Assembly: GCA_032690845.1 (NCBI GenBank) | Contig: CM064426.1 | Coordinates: 45,090,508 to 45,154,507 of the forward strand | Reading direction: 5' to 3' | DNA from: Eleusine coracana subsp. coracana | Taxonomy: Eukaryota; Streptophyta; Magnoliopsida; Poales; Poaceae | Length of the DNA: 64,000 nucleotides | Shown: positions 46,401 to 57,884 of the stretch, one piece after another | How positions within the stretch are numbered: the stretch's first letter is position 1 | How the letters are laid out: every line of letters begins with the position of its first letter | Program-made: the position numbers and the translations under genes | The notes under the pieces: generated by a model | Told to the model about the DNA's origin: nothing | Database searches by the model: none | The model's input: only the letters and a program-made list of their open reading frames with translations

Positions 46401-48666
46401 CGAAGGGTCAGGAGTGATCGTGAGAAGCTTGCGCATCAATGAGAAGAAGAAAGGGAGACGGGGTTCACCAGGGTCGCCGGAATTCGGGAGCGTCGGCGGC
46501 AGCCGTCGGGGAACAGGGTTCGGAGATTCTTCAAATTGTTTGAGCTCACTAGAAGATTGCGTGAGCTATTATGTGGGAAAGCAGTGGGAAGATAGGCGCG
46601 TTCGCTAGTGTTCTCGGTGTGGCTCGGGCGTGAGGGATTTGGCCGGGAAACGAGCTCGAGTTCGGCTCAGGCAATGGCGGAAGATGGTTGGGGTTGAAAG
46701 GAGTGAACAGGGGGGTATTTATAGGCCAAGCGGCTCGGTTTCTTGGTTGGACACCGGAGGTAGGTGCGCGCGCGTGGCTGGAGCAATGCCGGGCTCGGGG
46801 AGCCATTGGCGCGGGGGAGAAAGCAGCGCGGTGCGGCAGCAGGGGCAGAGCGCGGCAGGGGAAAAGCAACTCGCTTGCTTGGTCGGTAGCGGCGTGCAGC
46901 GAGGGAGGAGGGCAGGGTGAGGTGACAGGTGATCACGCGCGGGCTCTGGCGATGCCGGGCGACAGGGAGCAGTCGGGAGCCAGGAAACGTGGAGCGCGGT
47001 AGAGTGAAGCAACGCGACGGTGCAGCATTGCCTTGGGCAGAGGCGAACGGGACGCGGAGCATCGGCAGCTAGTGGCGGCACGAGAAAAAGGGGGCAGAGG
47101 CGAGAGGACGAGGATGTGATGCAACGAGCACGTGCGCAGCTTTGTCGTGTCGGAGCAGCGGGGACAGTTGGGCGCAGGGAGGCAGGCCGGAAATCGGGGA
47201 GCGGTGGCAGCCACGGTGGCATTGGGCAGAGGTAAAGGCGACTCGCCTCGATGGCGGCTAGCGGGTAGGGCGATGCGACAGAGCGATCACGCACGGGGTT
47301 CTGAAGGGTGTCAAAGCGATGGGAGCTGTCAGAGGCCAGGAATCGAGAAGAGCAGTGGCTGCAGCCATGGCGGCAGGAGTCGTCGGCCTCGGGCAGGGGT
47401 GAAGGGGACTCGCAACAGCGGCGTCTAGCGCTCGGGTGGGGCGATGCGACGGCGGCAGGCGCGCAGACACACGAGGGCGCGAGCGAGTTCCGAGGTGGTA
47501 GGCGCAGCGGCAGAAGATTCACGCAGGTGCGCGCGCGGTTGGGAGCCGAGAGGAAGACGATGGAAAATTGTCAGAAAGCCCTTCACTTTTCAAAAAGTTC
47601 GCAAAAAGGTCCCTGACTCAAATTTATTTAAATTCCCTATGATACAAGCCTCCAATTGAGTTGGATTTTATTTTTAGGCTCCTGATGATTTGTAGAATTT
47701 AATAGTGAAGTCCATTAGGTCAGAAATGGAATAATTTGGTTGGGATTAATTAGTAAAATTAAATCCTTTCTAGGCTTAATTTAATTCTTTGGGGTATTTT
47801 CCAATGGGATAAAATTCCCAATTTTTGTCTAAAATTCTGTTTTATTATTTTCAAAATTCTGATGTAATTATTTGCCTTGGGTTTTAGGGTAGATTTTAAA
47901 GTACTTCACATTCTTGCTTGCAGGGATTTAATTAATTATAGTTAATTCAAATTAGGTTTCAACCTTACATTTTATGTGTCACTTAGCTACATTTTTATGG
48001 ACATCTTTCTTGCTAAGTGGAAAGAGACACCTGGGTGACACAGTTTTGCAACCCACCGGCAGTGCCGGTCCTGGTCGTCGGCAGTGTCGATCGACCCCGA
48101 CAGAACAACAGAAACTTTCAGGATTTTGGCAAATCTTCTCCAAAACCTAATCACACAAACTTCAAATGATGCGATTTTTGGACCAGTGAATCCTTAGCAC
48201 GTCACGTCCCTAATCCTAGACTCAATTGGCTCAAGAAATCATCATGAATTTTAGATCTTGTGCCAAGAACACCAAAAAAGGGAAACTTGAGAAATCCTTC
48301 AAATCGAAGGTGCTAGAGCTATGGATTCGGTCAAGGACCTATGAAGGATTGTTCTAGCTCATCATAGAAACAAGTTCCTCAAGAAATCCACCCCAAAAAC
48401 TCATCCAAATGTGAGATTAAAAATCACCACAAAAATACCTCCAAAAATAAAAAAAAGAGAAATTCGGGATTTAGGGAGAGGGGCAAATCTTGAGCACGAA
48501 AATAAATCTCATGTCATGGAAAATGCTTACAAGATCCATAGATAGAAGACTAGGAAGCCACTTGAATGGGGAGAGAGACACCTCTTTCACTAGCCTTACC
48601 TCTCCTTATATAGGCCAAGGGTCTGTTGTCCACATGACCACTCTATCCTTGACATACATAACACAC
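43483..48666 (-). mobile_element. Copia B 5' LTR, interrupted by a Tekay solo LTR and cut by Athila-2
   Basis: Own sequence 43483-43801 and 48048-48666. On the minus strand it ends CTTGGTCCTTCA at 43483. TATA box TATATAA on the minus strand at 48606-48612. GGCAGTGCCGG-type near-palindromes lie at 43735-43795 and 48057-48090. Its beginning (minus sense) is beyond the Athila-2 insertion and not identified. Confidence 0.78.
43802..48042 (-). mobile_element. Solo Tekay LTR
   Basis: 4241 bp, homologous along its length to the two Tekay LTRs. Flanked by TTTTT/GTTTT (43797-43801 and 48043-48047; left context GTTTTT), consistent with a 5-bp duplication blurred by one T. No internal element sequence remains, so it is the product of LTR-LTR recombination. 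The TATA box is retained (46716-46723). The 3' portion (47560-48042) diverges more than the rest, suggesting an older copy or subfamily. Confidence 0.88.
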
Positions 48667-49261
48667 TGTTGGTCGTAGTTACGCACCCACTTATATACCA
48701 CAAGAGGACGGTATACAGTTGTAGCTCTTTTAACCTCAGAGTATTCCAAGGTTTTCAAATCCACTAGGAACAAGCGGAACTATTACTATTAAAGGTTTAC
48801 TAACAGATTGCAATGATTCGTTTGGTGTGAATGGTGACGGTGAAAGAGTGGTGGATGAATGTTATTGAAGATCTAATAGGATAATGAAGGATTCTTTCCT
48901 TCGGATTGGTTCACTAGCATGCAACCTTATTCTCATCGCCTCGAGTGATGACTCTAATATTATACAAGACATGGTTGTTTCGTTCACCCCGGCTGTCACT
49001 ACGGAGGCTATTAGCTCCCCACTGGTTTCTTGCACTATGCAATGGGCAGAAGTGTATTGGCCTATACACTAATGGAAATAGATGCGCAATTAAGTTCATC
49101 ATATAGATTAAATTCATCAAGAGAGTATCAATGAGTATGAGAGTTACATGACCAGATCCCCGCACCAGAGAAGAGAATATGAGACTACTCACTCATCCTT
49201 CCGCTAGACATATCAGAGGGATGAGAGATAGAGCTGGAACGAGCACGAGCTGATCGGTGCA
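48667..49261 (-). mobile_element. Athila-2 LTR, distal part
   Basis: Minus-strand match to the last ~550 bp of the Athila-1 LTR, ending in CCAACA at 48667. The bases to its left (48662-48666, CACAC) would be the target duplication. The rest of this LTR was separated by the Tat insertion at 49262. Confidence 0.82.
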
Positions 49262-49638
49262 TGTGGGATACTTGCTTTATGGGTATCCTCATACAAGACT
49301 AAGTCGGTGGCCGACCGGGTACTTCATCAACAAGGAAGCCGACTGACTCGACTTGGAGCACAAGGCATTTAGAGATAGACTTCCTATGTAAATCCTTTAG
49401 GGTTACAACTAGGACTCTTCATGTACCCCCTTGCCGACCGGATATATAAGGCGGCAGGGTACCCCCCCATCGGAGGGGAGGCGATACACCAGATTACAAT
49501 CAATACACAGAACACAGGACGTAGAGTTTTTACTCTCATCAAGAGGGCCCGAACCTATATAACTCGGCGTCTTGTGTTACCATCATAGTTCTTAGTCTCG
49601 ATGTAGCCCTATGTATTTACTGCTGATCCCAAGCTTCA
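49262..49638 (+). mobile_element. Tat-element 5' LTR
   Basis: Begins TGTGGGATAC at the point where Athila-2 homology stops and ends AAGCTTCA before the primer site; about 377 bp. TATA box TATATAAG at 49443-49450. The end is set by the primer site, since no second LTR is available to confirm it. Confidence 0.7.
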
Positions 49639-49642
49639 ATAG

Positions 49643-49660
49643 TTGGCACGCCAGGTAGGG
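49643..49660 (+). promoter_or_regulatory. Tat-element primer binding site
   Basis: TTGGCACGCCAGGTAGGG is the type of primer site common in grass Tat elements. I cannot name the tRNA with confidence. Confidence 0.7.
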
Positions 49661-49690
49661 GCAAAGGCTTACTGGGAACCTTCGTCGACT

Positions 49691-51700
49691 ATGATGGCCA
49701 AAATTCCCATCATTCAGTACTCACCGGACTTCAAGATCTCCTTTGGATCGCTCGACTTCACGGTCGGCGACAACGGAGCCCTAGGTTTGGAAAACCATAG
49801 ATCCGACTCGGCCGCAGCCGTCTCCATGGCACGATCACCAAGTTTGTTTGACATGATCCCCGCATTGGTTCCACTCGGATCTGAGGAAGAAGGTCCTTCC
49901 TTTGGGAATGATTCAAAATCGGATCGGTCCTTTGATGAGGACTCGGTCGGATCCGCTTACCCATATCCCCATACTATCAACATGGTGGATATAGCAGATC
50001 CTGTAGATGGAGACCAAGATGGTGACCAGGACGGTGAACAAGAAGGTAACCCCGTCGATGGCCACCCAAAGCAATTAGCCGAAGGAGGTCAATAGGAGGA
50101 GAACCCTCCAGTTGATGACTTATCGGTCGGTCACCGCTGTCGACCAAGAGGGTCGCGCGGTTCACGCAACGCATGCCGACTAGATCTCGGTCCAGACCTC
50201 GAAGTGGATGGCGTCAAGGTCTACCACACTCCTCAGAATAACATCACCGGGGCCAAAACTTTTCTCGACACTCTAATGATCGATGTGAATTATCAGACCC
50301 TTGCGATGCAGAAGGCAGTGGCTATGCTTAAGGCTGCTGCGGCTCAAGAGGCCGCAAAATCTCAGTCGATCACAAGTTCTAGTCACGTATCTTCACGAGG
50401 TTGGCATAGGCATGAAGATCTAAGAAATTCTCTTAGTGTCCATGATGTATGAGATACCATCAACTCTCACTATGAAGAACACGCTCGGGACAATCGACGC
50501 TATGAGGAAGAACACCATGATTGGAGAACGGACGACCGATGGGATGACCGACGGGACAACCGATGAGAGGACCGTCAAGATCCTCCTCCAAGAGACAACC
50601 GTGATGACCGTCGTCGACATGACGATCGGGATCGGCGCGATAACAATGATGATGACCATTGGTGATGTTGTCATGATGATGATGTTGGTCCGTGACACGA
50701 TCGTCGTCCAACTCCATCTCCAGACTGGCATAGGCGGTCACCGATGCCCACCGACGATGAGATCAATGGCATCAAAGCTTACATCCCTAGGCTTCGCATA
50801 GCTCGATGGTCAAAAGGATTTAAGCCGGTCCCCATCAAAAAATATGATGGTCAGACCAACCCCCGAGAGTGGCTGCAGCTCTACAGCATGGCGATTCGGT
50901 CGGCTAGAGGTGATTCCTATGTAATGGCTAATTACCTTCCGGTCTGCCTAGATCCAGCCATTCGGATATGGCTCACATTTCTTCTGGAGGAGTCAATCAC
51001 GTCTTGGGGAGACCTCAACAAGAAGCTCATAGAAAGCTTCCAAGCTACCTGCAATCAATCGGGCAACCACTTCAACCTCACTCGGATCAAGTAGAAGACC
51101 GATGAACCTCTTCGTGACTACATCAAGTGATTTTACACTAAGAAGACTGAGATCCCCAATGTCCCGGACCAACAAATTATTGCTGCCTTCCAAGGAGGGA
51201 TCCACAGTGATGATTTGGTTTGAGAGATCGGTTAGAGGAATCATGACCTCAAGCTAACCGCTCAAGAGTGCTTCAAGATCGCTGACAAGTTTGCATCTGG
51301 TGAGTTGGCATTAGATGACATCCGGGGAAAAGGCAAGGAGAAGCGGTTGGACAAGCCCGAGTCCTCCAAGAAGGACAAGAAGAGGAAGTCTGACAACGCG
51401 GTTCACACGATGGACCGATTTCAGAAGAACCCTCGAACAAACCAACCGTCCATGGATGAGCTGCTGAGTGGCCCGTGCCTTTGGCACCCAAAGGGAAACC
51501 ACAAAGCGAAGGATTGCTATCGACTGAAGGGTTTTGCAACAGCTGCGCTCAAGGTGGCTAAAGATTCCCCGAGGCACAATAGCAAAGACAAGACCAAGGA
51601 CGATGGCGACAAGGATGATTCAGGAGAGTTCCAGGAGCCCCGCAAGGAAGTCAACTTCATCTTCGGTGGCCCGGATGCCTATGTGTCCAAGTGCAAGTAG
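49691..51700 (+). pseudogene. gag: Tat-element gag, broken
   Basis: The first ATG after the primer site (49691, MMAKIPIIQYSPDFKISFG) opens an acidic N-terminal segment ending at a TAG (50093-50095). Fragments follow: 50204-50452, an Asp/Arg-rich low-complexity stretch (50460-50740), then the capsid domain 50744-51094 (RLRIARWSKGFKPVPIKKYD, NPREWLQLYSMAIRSARGDS). More stops come at 51092, 51128, 51222 and 51234. 51305-51700 carries a Lys-rich region and CLWHPKGNHKAKDC (C-x2-H-x4-H-x4-C), the Tat variant of the zinc knuckle. Confidence 0.82.
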
Positions 51701-51724
51701 AAGCTAGAACTTCGGGAGATCAAC

Positions 51725-52423
51725 TTGGTGGAACTAGCTGCACCTCAATTCATGAGGTGGTCTGAGATGCCAATCACCTTTGATCAGTCGGATCATTCCA
51801 AGCATATATCGAAGCCGGGTCGATACCTGCTAGTGCTTGCTGCCACGATGAAGGAGGTAAAGTTCAACAAAGTACTCATTGATGGAGGAAGCAGTTTGGA
51901 CTTAATCTTCACCAAGACTCTTAAAGAGCTCGATCTGTCAGTCAATGATCTTCAGCTGAGTTCTTCACCTTTCCATGGGATTATGCCTGGCAAGACTTTG
52001 ATTCCTATTGGACAAATTAGACTGCCGATCACCTTTGGTACCCGTGAGAACTTCAGGACTGAGCGCATTTTTTTCCAAGTGGTGGATCTCGACTCGGCAT
52101 ATCATGCTATCATCGGTCAACCCACGATGGCTAAATTCATGGATGTCCCACATTATCCATATCTCACCCTCAAGATGACAGGCCCGAACGGAATAATCTC
52201 CCTCCACTCTGATCTTTGGAATTCTTTTGATTGCAATGTACAGAGTTGTGAGATGGTCAATAAACAGTTGATGTTGTCCAACCAGAAGGAGATCCAGAAG
52301 GCAGTCAGCATTGAGGAACAGACTGAAGCAGTGGTTCCAGCAAAAAAGCCTACCAAAGACACCAGACCGATGACATCCAAACCAAGGAAATCATGCTCGA
52401 TCTTGAGCACCCCGATAAGGTAA
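51725..52423 (+). CDS. Tat-element aspartic protease frame
   Basis: A 232-codon open segment of the polyprotein with the active site VLIDGGSSLDLIF near residues 55-67 and AYHAIIGQPTMAKFM further on, typical of Ty3/gypsy proteases of this clade. It begins after a TAG at 51698-51700 and ends in a frameshifted linker. It would cut gag-pol inside the particle. The catalytic loop is intact. Confidence 0.8.
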   Translation: MVELAAPQFMRWSEMPITFDQSDHSKHISKPGRYLLVLAATMKEVKFNKVLIDGGSSLDLIFTKTLKELDLSVNDLQLSSSPFHGIMPGKTLIPIGQIRLPITFGTRENFRTERIFFQVVDLDSAYHAIIGQPTMAKFMDVPHYPYLTLKMTGPNGIISLHSDLWNSFDCNVQSCEMVNKQLMLSNQKEIQKAVSIEEQTEAVVPAKKPTKDTRPMTSKPRKSCSILSTPIR

Positions 52424-52499
52424 CTTATGCTGGGGCCAACCTCGATGAGAAATAGGAACTCGCGCTCACTCTTTTCCTCCAGGAAAATAGGGACATCTT

Positions 52500-54141
52500 T
52501 GCATGGAAACCATCTAACATGCCGGGAGTTCCTAGGGAAGATTGAGCATGAGTTAAGGGTAGTTCCTGGGGCAACCCCCGTTCAGTAGAGGCTTAGTAGA
52601 TTCGCACAAGACCGCAAGGATGTCATGAAGAAGGAGATAGCTAGACTATTAGATGCTAAGTTTATAAACAAGGTGTATCATCCCGACTGGTTAGCAAATC
52701 CAGTCCTTGTACCCAAGAAGAATAAAGAGTGGAGAATGTGTGTTGATTCTACCGATCTCAACAAGGTCTATCCTAAAGACCCCTTCCCTCTTCCTTGTAT
52801 TGATTAGATTGTAGACTCAACAGCCGGGTGTGAGCTCTTAAGCTTTCTAGATGCCTATTCAGGCTATCACCAGATCCCACTGAAGGTCGAAGATCAGATT
52901 AAATCTTCCTTTATAACACCCTTCAACGCCTATTGCTATATCATAATGCCTTTCGGTCTGAAGAACGCTGGCGCGACTTACCAACGGGGTATTCAACGCT
53001 GCCTTGCTACTCAGATCGGTCGGAACGTAGAAGCATATGTTGAACATCGTTGTCAAGACTCGGAACATCGAGGAACCTTTGACAATCTAAGGCTTTATTT
53101 GATAAAGCTGAATCCTAAGAAGTGTGTTTTTGGGGTTCCTTCGGGAAAGCTACTCGGCTACATCATTTTGAAATGAGGTATAGAGGCCAACCCAGATAAA
53201 ATCAAGTCGATCCTTTATATGGGGTCACCTAATTCTCAGTGGGACGTTCAGAAGCTGACCGGATGCATGGCGTCCCTGAGTCGCTTTATTTCCCGACTGG
53301 GGGTTAGAGGGTTACCACTTTTCTAACTGCTTAAAAAGCAGGAGGACTTCATTTGGACCGAAGAGGCGCAGTCAACATTGGACGAGTTGAAGGTTTACCT
53401 TAGCAGGATTCCAATATTGGTGCCTCCGGAGCCAGGAGAAAACTTCAACTTTACATATCGGCCACAACTTAGGTTGTGAGTACTGTTTTAACAGTCGACC
53501 GAGAAGAAGAGGGACATATACAAAAAATACAACACCCGGTCTATTTTGTGAGTGAGGTCCTTGGTGCCTCTAAGGCAAGGTATCAACAGATCTTGATGTT
53601 GTTGTATGCATTGTTTATCACCTCCAGGAAGTTGAAGCATTATTTTCAAGCTCATCCAATCGAAGTCTAGACTTCCTTTGCACTCGGCATAGTGCTGCAC
53701 AATCGAGAAGCTGAAGGAAAAATTGCCAAGTGGGCAGTCGAACTTGGTCAATATAAAGGGACAAGTGTTAGCTGATTTCGTTGCCGAGTGGATAGAGATT
53801 CAAAATCCACCTACTGCACAAGATGTCGAGTATTGGAAAATGTACTTTGATGGATCTCTTCAATTATAAGGAGCTGGTGCGGGAGTCGTGGTTGTCTCAC
53901 CCACTGGAGAGAAGCTTTGATATGTCCTTCTGGTGATGTTTGGCGCGTCCAATAATGCTGCGGAAGTATGAAGCCTTCTACATGGTCTGCGCATTCCCGC
54001 GTCACTCGGCAACAAGCGCCTTGACGTCTTTGGTGACTCGAGTTTGGTCATTAATCAGGTCACTAAGGATTGGAACTGTGTGGATGACAATATGAGTGCT
54101 TACTGTCAAGAAGTAAAAAACTCAAAGACAAATTCGATGGA
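52500..54141 (+). pseudogene. pol: Tat-element reverse transcriptase, RNase H and second RNase H, broken
   Basis: RT: WLANPVLVPKKNKEWRMCVD near 52690-52745, LSFLDAYSGYHQIPLKVEDQ near 52840-52895, IMPFGLKNAGATYQR near 52946. The catalytic YxDD region is damaged: after EAYV the sequence passes through a short deletion at about 53041-53046 that removes the Asp pair and shifts frame. The first RNase H is weak (53460-53670, YFVSEVLGASKARYQQILML). The second, archaeal-type RNase H is recognisable at 53830-54140 (MYFDGSLQ, NNAAE, GDSSLVINQV) with several stops. The element cannot make active RT. Confidence 0.8.
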
Positions 54142-55536
54142 TTGAAGTTGACGCATGTTCATCGAGACAATAACCAAGTGGCAGATGAATTGGCCAAGAT
54201 GGGATCATCCCGGTCTGCTGTCCCGCCAGGTGTTTTCTTACACACTCTAGATTACCCCATGATTTCTCCCTGGTCAGATGTTTTAATGAGTGTTGTCACT
54301 CATCTTGGTGGTGATGACAACATGGAGACCGATTGGTGCGACCCACTCATCCAATATTTGGACAAGGGAATGCTACCTTCGGATCCTAATGAGCAACGAA
54401 GGTTAGAGACTCGATGTCGAGGATATCTGTTGGTGGGAGACCAACTCTATAAAAGAGGAGGTTCAAACATCTTGATGAGATGCATCTCGATACCAGAAGG
54501 CCAAAAGTTGATAGAAGAAATTCATTCTGCGATATGTGGCAATCATGCGGCTTCCAAGACTTTGGTCAGCAAAGCTTTCCGGCAAAAGTTTTATTGGCCC
54601 ACGGTGGTCGAAGATGCACACCAGGTCATTCGGAAGTGTGAAGGTTGTCAATTCTTCGCTCAACAAACGCATGTGCCTCCACAGCAACTTCAGATGATAC
54701 CTTTGACTTGGCCCTTTGCTGTCTGGGGGCTTGATATTGTCGGTCCTTTCAAGAAAGCGCTAGGCGGGTTCACTTATCTGTTCGTTGCTATTGATAAATT
54801 CACCAAGTGGATAGAAGCAAAGCCGATTGGCAAGATAACATCGAAAAAGGCAATCGAGTTTGTCAAGGATATCTTCACTCGGTTTGGGGTTCCTCATGAT
54901 ATCATCACCGATAATGGCACTCAATTCACGTCAGTGGAGTTCCATGACTTTGTCGATGAGATGGGAATAAAAATCCACTTTGCATCAGTGGCTCATCCTC
55001 AAAGCAATGGGCAGGTCGAACAAGCCAATGGTATGATTCTTCAAGGATTAAAACCGCGGATATTTGACAGACTTAAGCCTTATGCCAGTCGGTGGGTCAA
55101 AGAATTGCCTTCAGTTCTTTGGGGGCTTCACACAAACACCAGTCGGGCAACTGGTCAGTCACCTTTCTTATTGGTCTATGGCTAAGAGGCTATGCTGCCG
55201 ACCGAGGTCAGTCTTGATTCGGCACGGGTTCAGGCGTATGATCAGCAGTTTTCTGAGGAGAATCAAGAAATTGATTTGATTGCAGCAGAGGAGTTGCGTG
55301 ATCATGCTCTGTTTCGGCCGGCACTTTACCAGCAAGGCTTGCGTCGATATTATGATAAAAACATACGTAGTCACCACTTCCAAGTTGGAGATTTAGTGCT
55401 TCATCGAGTGCAGTCAACAAAGAACCAGCATAAGCTTTCTCCAAAGTGGGAAGGGCCATATGTGGTGAAGGAAGTCACTCGCCGAGGGGCTTACCGACTA
55501 ATGTATGAAGACGGCGATGATATACCAAACTCCTAG
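54142..55536 (+). CDS. Tat-element integrase (one stop near the end)
   Basis: A 347-codon frame to 55185, then a TAA-type stop (55183-55185) and a further frame 55192-55536. It starts with the end of the second RNase H (HRDNNQVADELAKMG). HHCC zinc domain: HSAICGNHAASKTL and CEGCQFFAQQ. Core: Asp in GLDIVGPF, Asp in IITDNGTQF, Glu in NGQVEQANG, all present. The distal part has the SH3-like LSPKWEGPYVVKEVTRRGAY block. This is the best-preserved enzyme domain of the element. Confidence 0.87.
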
Positions 55537-56097
55537 AATATAAATCAGCTACGTTATTTCTATACCTAGTTATTCTTTTGTACAATTATACATTATTCAT
55601 GAATGAAACTTTGGTCTTTTAATGAAAGATTTTTTGATGATTTTCATTCTACATTGTCTTGATTCCTTAATTTATTTTATTAAACAATCGAGCCAAGGGG
55701 CTAGTCATAATGTCCCACCTTAGTCTAACCTTATTTTGGTTTTGGACTATTTTCTGACCAATTTCTTCTCTTTGAAAATGGTCTTCACTTTCTTGGTCTA
55801 ACGTCTATACATCATGGTTATACACTTTATACTGCACATCAGACTACCACTACACTAAACCTAGAGCCAAAGTGCGAGAGGTCATGTGTCGATTGGTCGA
55901 CTCTGCTAGTTACGCGGTTACGAGTCACAACCTAATGTGTTAAGGCAGACCGATGCAATTTGAGTTTCTCAGTGACAGAAACATACTTATGATATTTTTA
56001 TCGATCTTTTAAAGCTATTAAGCATGAAACTAATTTACATACAGGTAACATTGTTTTAGTACATAGATATTACTAATGTTCTCTAGCATTGCAGGAT
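55537..56097. other. Spacer between pol and the antisense gene
   Basis: AT-rich, with a stretch TCGAGCCAAGGGGCTAGTC near 55690 and no coding frame I can support. Tat elements typically carry a long non-coding region here. Confidence 0.6.
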
Positions 56098-56958
56098 TTA
56101 CAGCTCCTTTGAAGGAGAGGAAGAGTCAGCTCGTAGCTCAACTTCTAGAGTTGCTGGAGGAGTAGGCACGGTCGGATTGATCTCTATGTTGTCGACCAAG
56201 GCTCGGGAAGTCTCCAGCATGGAATCCAAGAGCAGCTGGCATTGGTCGTCGGTCAAGTCTGGGTTGAAGCCCTCCTTGATCTTGTCCAATGGCAGAGCAG
56301 GAGACCAAGATTGGCAAATCGCTAGAACCTAACTCCCATCCTCAGTCGCCACTCGCCGAGTGTTATAAGCAATAGCTTCCGATGCATGCTCCAGCAAGTA
56401 ATCCAAGGAGTGGCCAGTCTGCTCCACTCGGTTGGCATGAATATAATTCATTGCCTTTCGAGCGGCGTAAGATAGAGCTGCGAGTGGTGATATTTGGTCA
56501 GTATGATCAAAAGAGGATTCAAGCAGATGTGAGAAGTAATGAAAGGCTTACAAGCAAGTTTACATTTGAAAGATTTGGAGACGCTCTTGGCATCCTCTAT
56601 CTTGGTGTCAGCCTCCTTCAGCTCCTTCTGTAGCCGAGTGATCTCGGTCTTCTGGTTCTCGACCGACTTGGAGAGGTTTTCCTTCTCAGCATTCAAGGCA
56701 TCAATAAACCTTTGCTGATTGGAAGTTAACTTCTCCAGGTCGGCAATCTTTTGATCATGAGCTAAAGGCAGTCATTTGAACTTTTAGCACTAGAGTGATT
56801 AGTTGATTATTTAAACACAGATGGTAAGTGATCTTACTGGCTATGTCTACATGGCCTTGGTTTAAGGCCTTGGTCATCTCTCTTTGGTCCGTCTGCAGCT
56901 TATCAATCTCCTTCTGTGCTTTGGAGAGCTGCTGACTGGTGACTAGCATAACACCAGT
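56098..56958 (-). pseudogene. Antisense spliced coiled-coil gene inside the Tat element (5' truncated)
   Basis: Three exons on the minus strand: 56838-56958 (5' end cut off), 56564-56761 and 56098-56477. Introns 56762-56837 (76 bp, GTAAGATC...CTTTAG) and 56478-56563 (86 bp, GTAAACTTG...TCGCAG) both have GT-AG ends and keep the frame open when removed. The product is a long coiled coil (QLSKAQKEIDKLQTDQREMT, TEITRLQKELKEADTKIEDA) followed by a conserved-looking tail (YAARKAMNYIHANRVEQTG). One in-frame TAG at 56329-56331 interrupts the tail, and the frame stays open beyond it to the TAA at 56098. Tat-clade elements are known to carry antisense extra ORFs after pol. It resembles, from memory, the 'putative gypsy-type transposon' proteins. 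Function unknown. Confidence 0.75.
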
Positions 56959-57884
56959 TGTGACATCCCAGATGTCACTAATGAAAATCTATGATACAAA
57001 CATTCAAATTAAATAAATTTGTAAAATTCAAAAGCATTTAAACTTGATTATTTCAGAAAAATCTTCAAATAAAAGTCGAATATAGTGTTTGCAAAAACCT
57101 TAAAACTTTCAACAGAAGCATATCCATGTTTTTACACATTAATGTTGGGCGTGTAAAAATAGAACTTTAAGGAATTTACCAGAATTTTTGGAAAAGGATA
57201 AATGGCCCTAAAAATTGCAAAAAGTACAAAAAAGAGTTTAGTACAGGATTTTTCATAATTCTTAAAAGCATAATCTCAGAAAACTTTCTATACAAAAGTT
57301 GTTCCAAATTTTATTCCACACACCCACAAAAATTGGCTTGAGCAACAAAAGTTGGGAAGACTTCGGGTTGACTACAACAGTAGGTGGCAGATTATTCAAC
57401 TTGGCGGAACCCGCTCTATTCATTTCTCTGCATCTCCAAATCCACTGAACCGTGCCATTCCAGGGAGAAACCAGCGTGCTTGAGCAAGTCTAGATATTTC
57501 TCCCACTGCTCAGTCAAGTCAAGGCCTTATCCCATTCTTTCTTCTTCTTTCCCTCTTCTCTCCCGTGGAGCCATCAACCATGACAAGCCATGACAGCTCG
57601 AGTTCATTCCCTCTTAGCATGAACTTTAAGGTTTCTATAGAAAAATTTTGGAATCTATTAAAAACAAATCACACTCTTGTTAAGCCAAATAAATCATAAT
57701 TAATTCTATGAAATTGATTAAATCACAAATTTTGGCATGCACACTCCTAATGGCATATATGACCCACTATCAAGTGGCCACAATTATTGCTTGCATATTT
57801 TCATGGTTATGTGCATTTCTTGCATTTTTAGTATATGCATTTGTATTAGTTAATTGCATAGAAATTAATTCTGAGAAATGGGGA
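56959..57884 (+). mobile_element. Partial LTR of an unidentified gypsy-like element
   Basis: Begins TGTGACATCCCAGATGTCAC, the same kind of short inverted start as the Tekay LTRs, and has no coding content. It cuts the antisense gene at 56958. Its other end is not a recognisable LTR terminus, and no CCAGT duplication is seen; at about 57884 it joins Athila-2 sequence directly. It may be an insertion followed by a deletion that also removed the Tat 3' LTR and part of the Athila-2 LTR. Confidence 0.5.

Larger units (their letters stand above)
49262..56958 (+). mobile_element. Tat-clade (RIRE2-like) Ty3/gypsy element, 3' truncated
   Basis: Short LTR, gag, protease, RT, RNase H, a second archaeal-type RNase H, integrase, then an antisense gene. 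The dual RNase H and the antisense ORF are Tat-clade traits. No 3' LTR is present: the element ends at 56958 against an unrelated LTR fragment. Confidence 0.8.

Noticed and set aside
56959..56978. TGTGACATCCCAGATGTCAC as the end of a MITE
   Set aside because: No second terminal inverted copy within 1 kb; it resembles the LTR start of Tekay-type elements.
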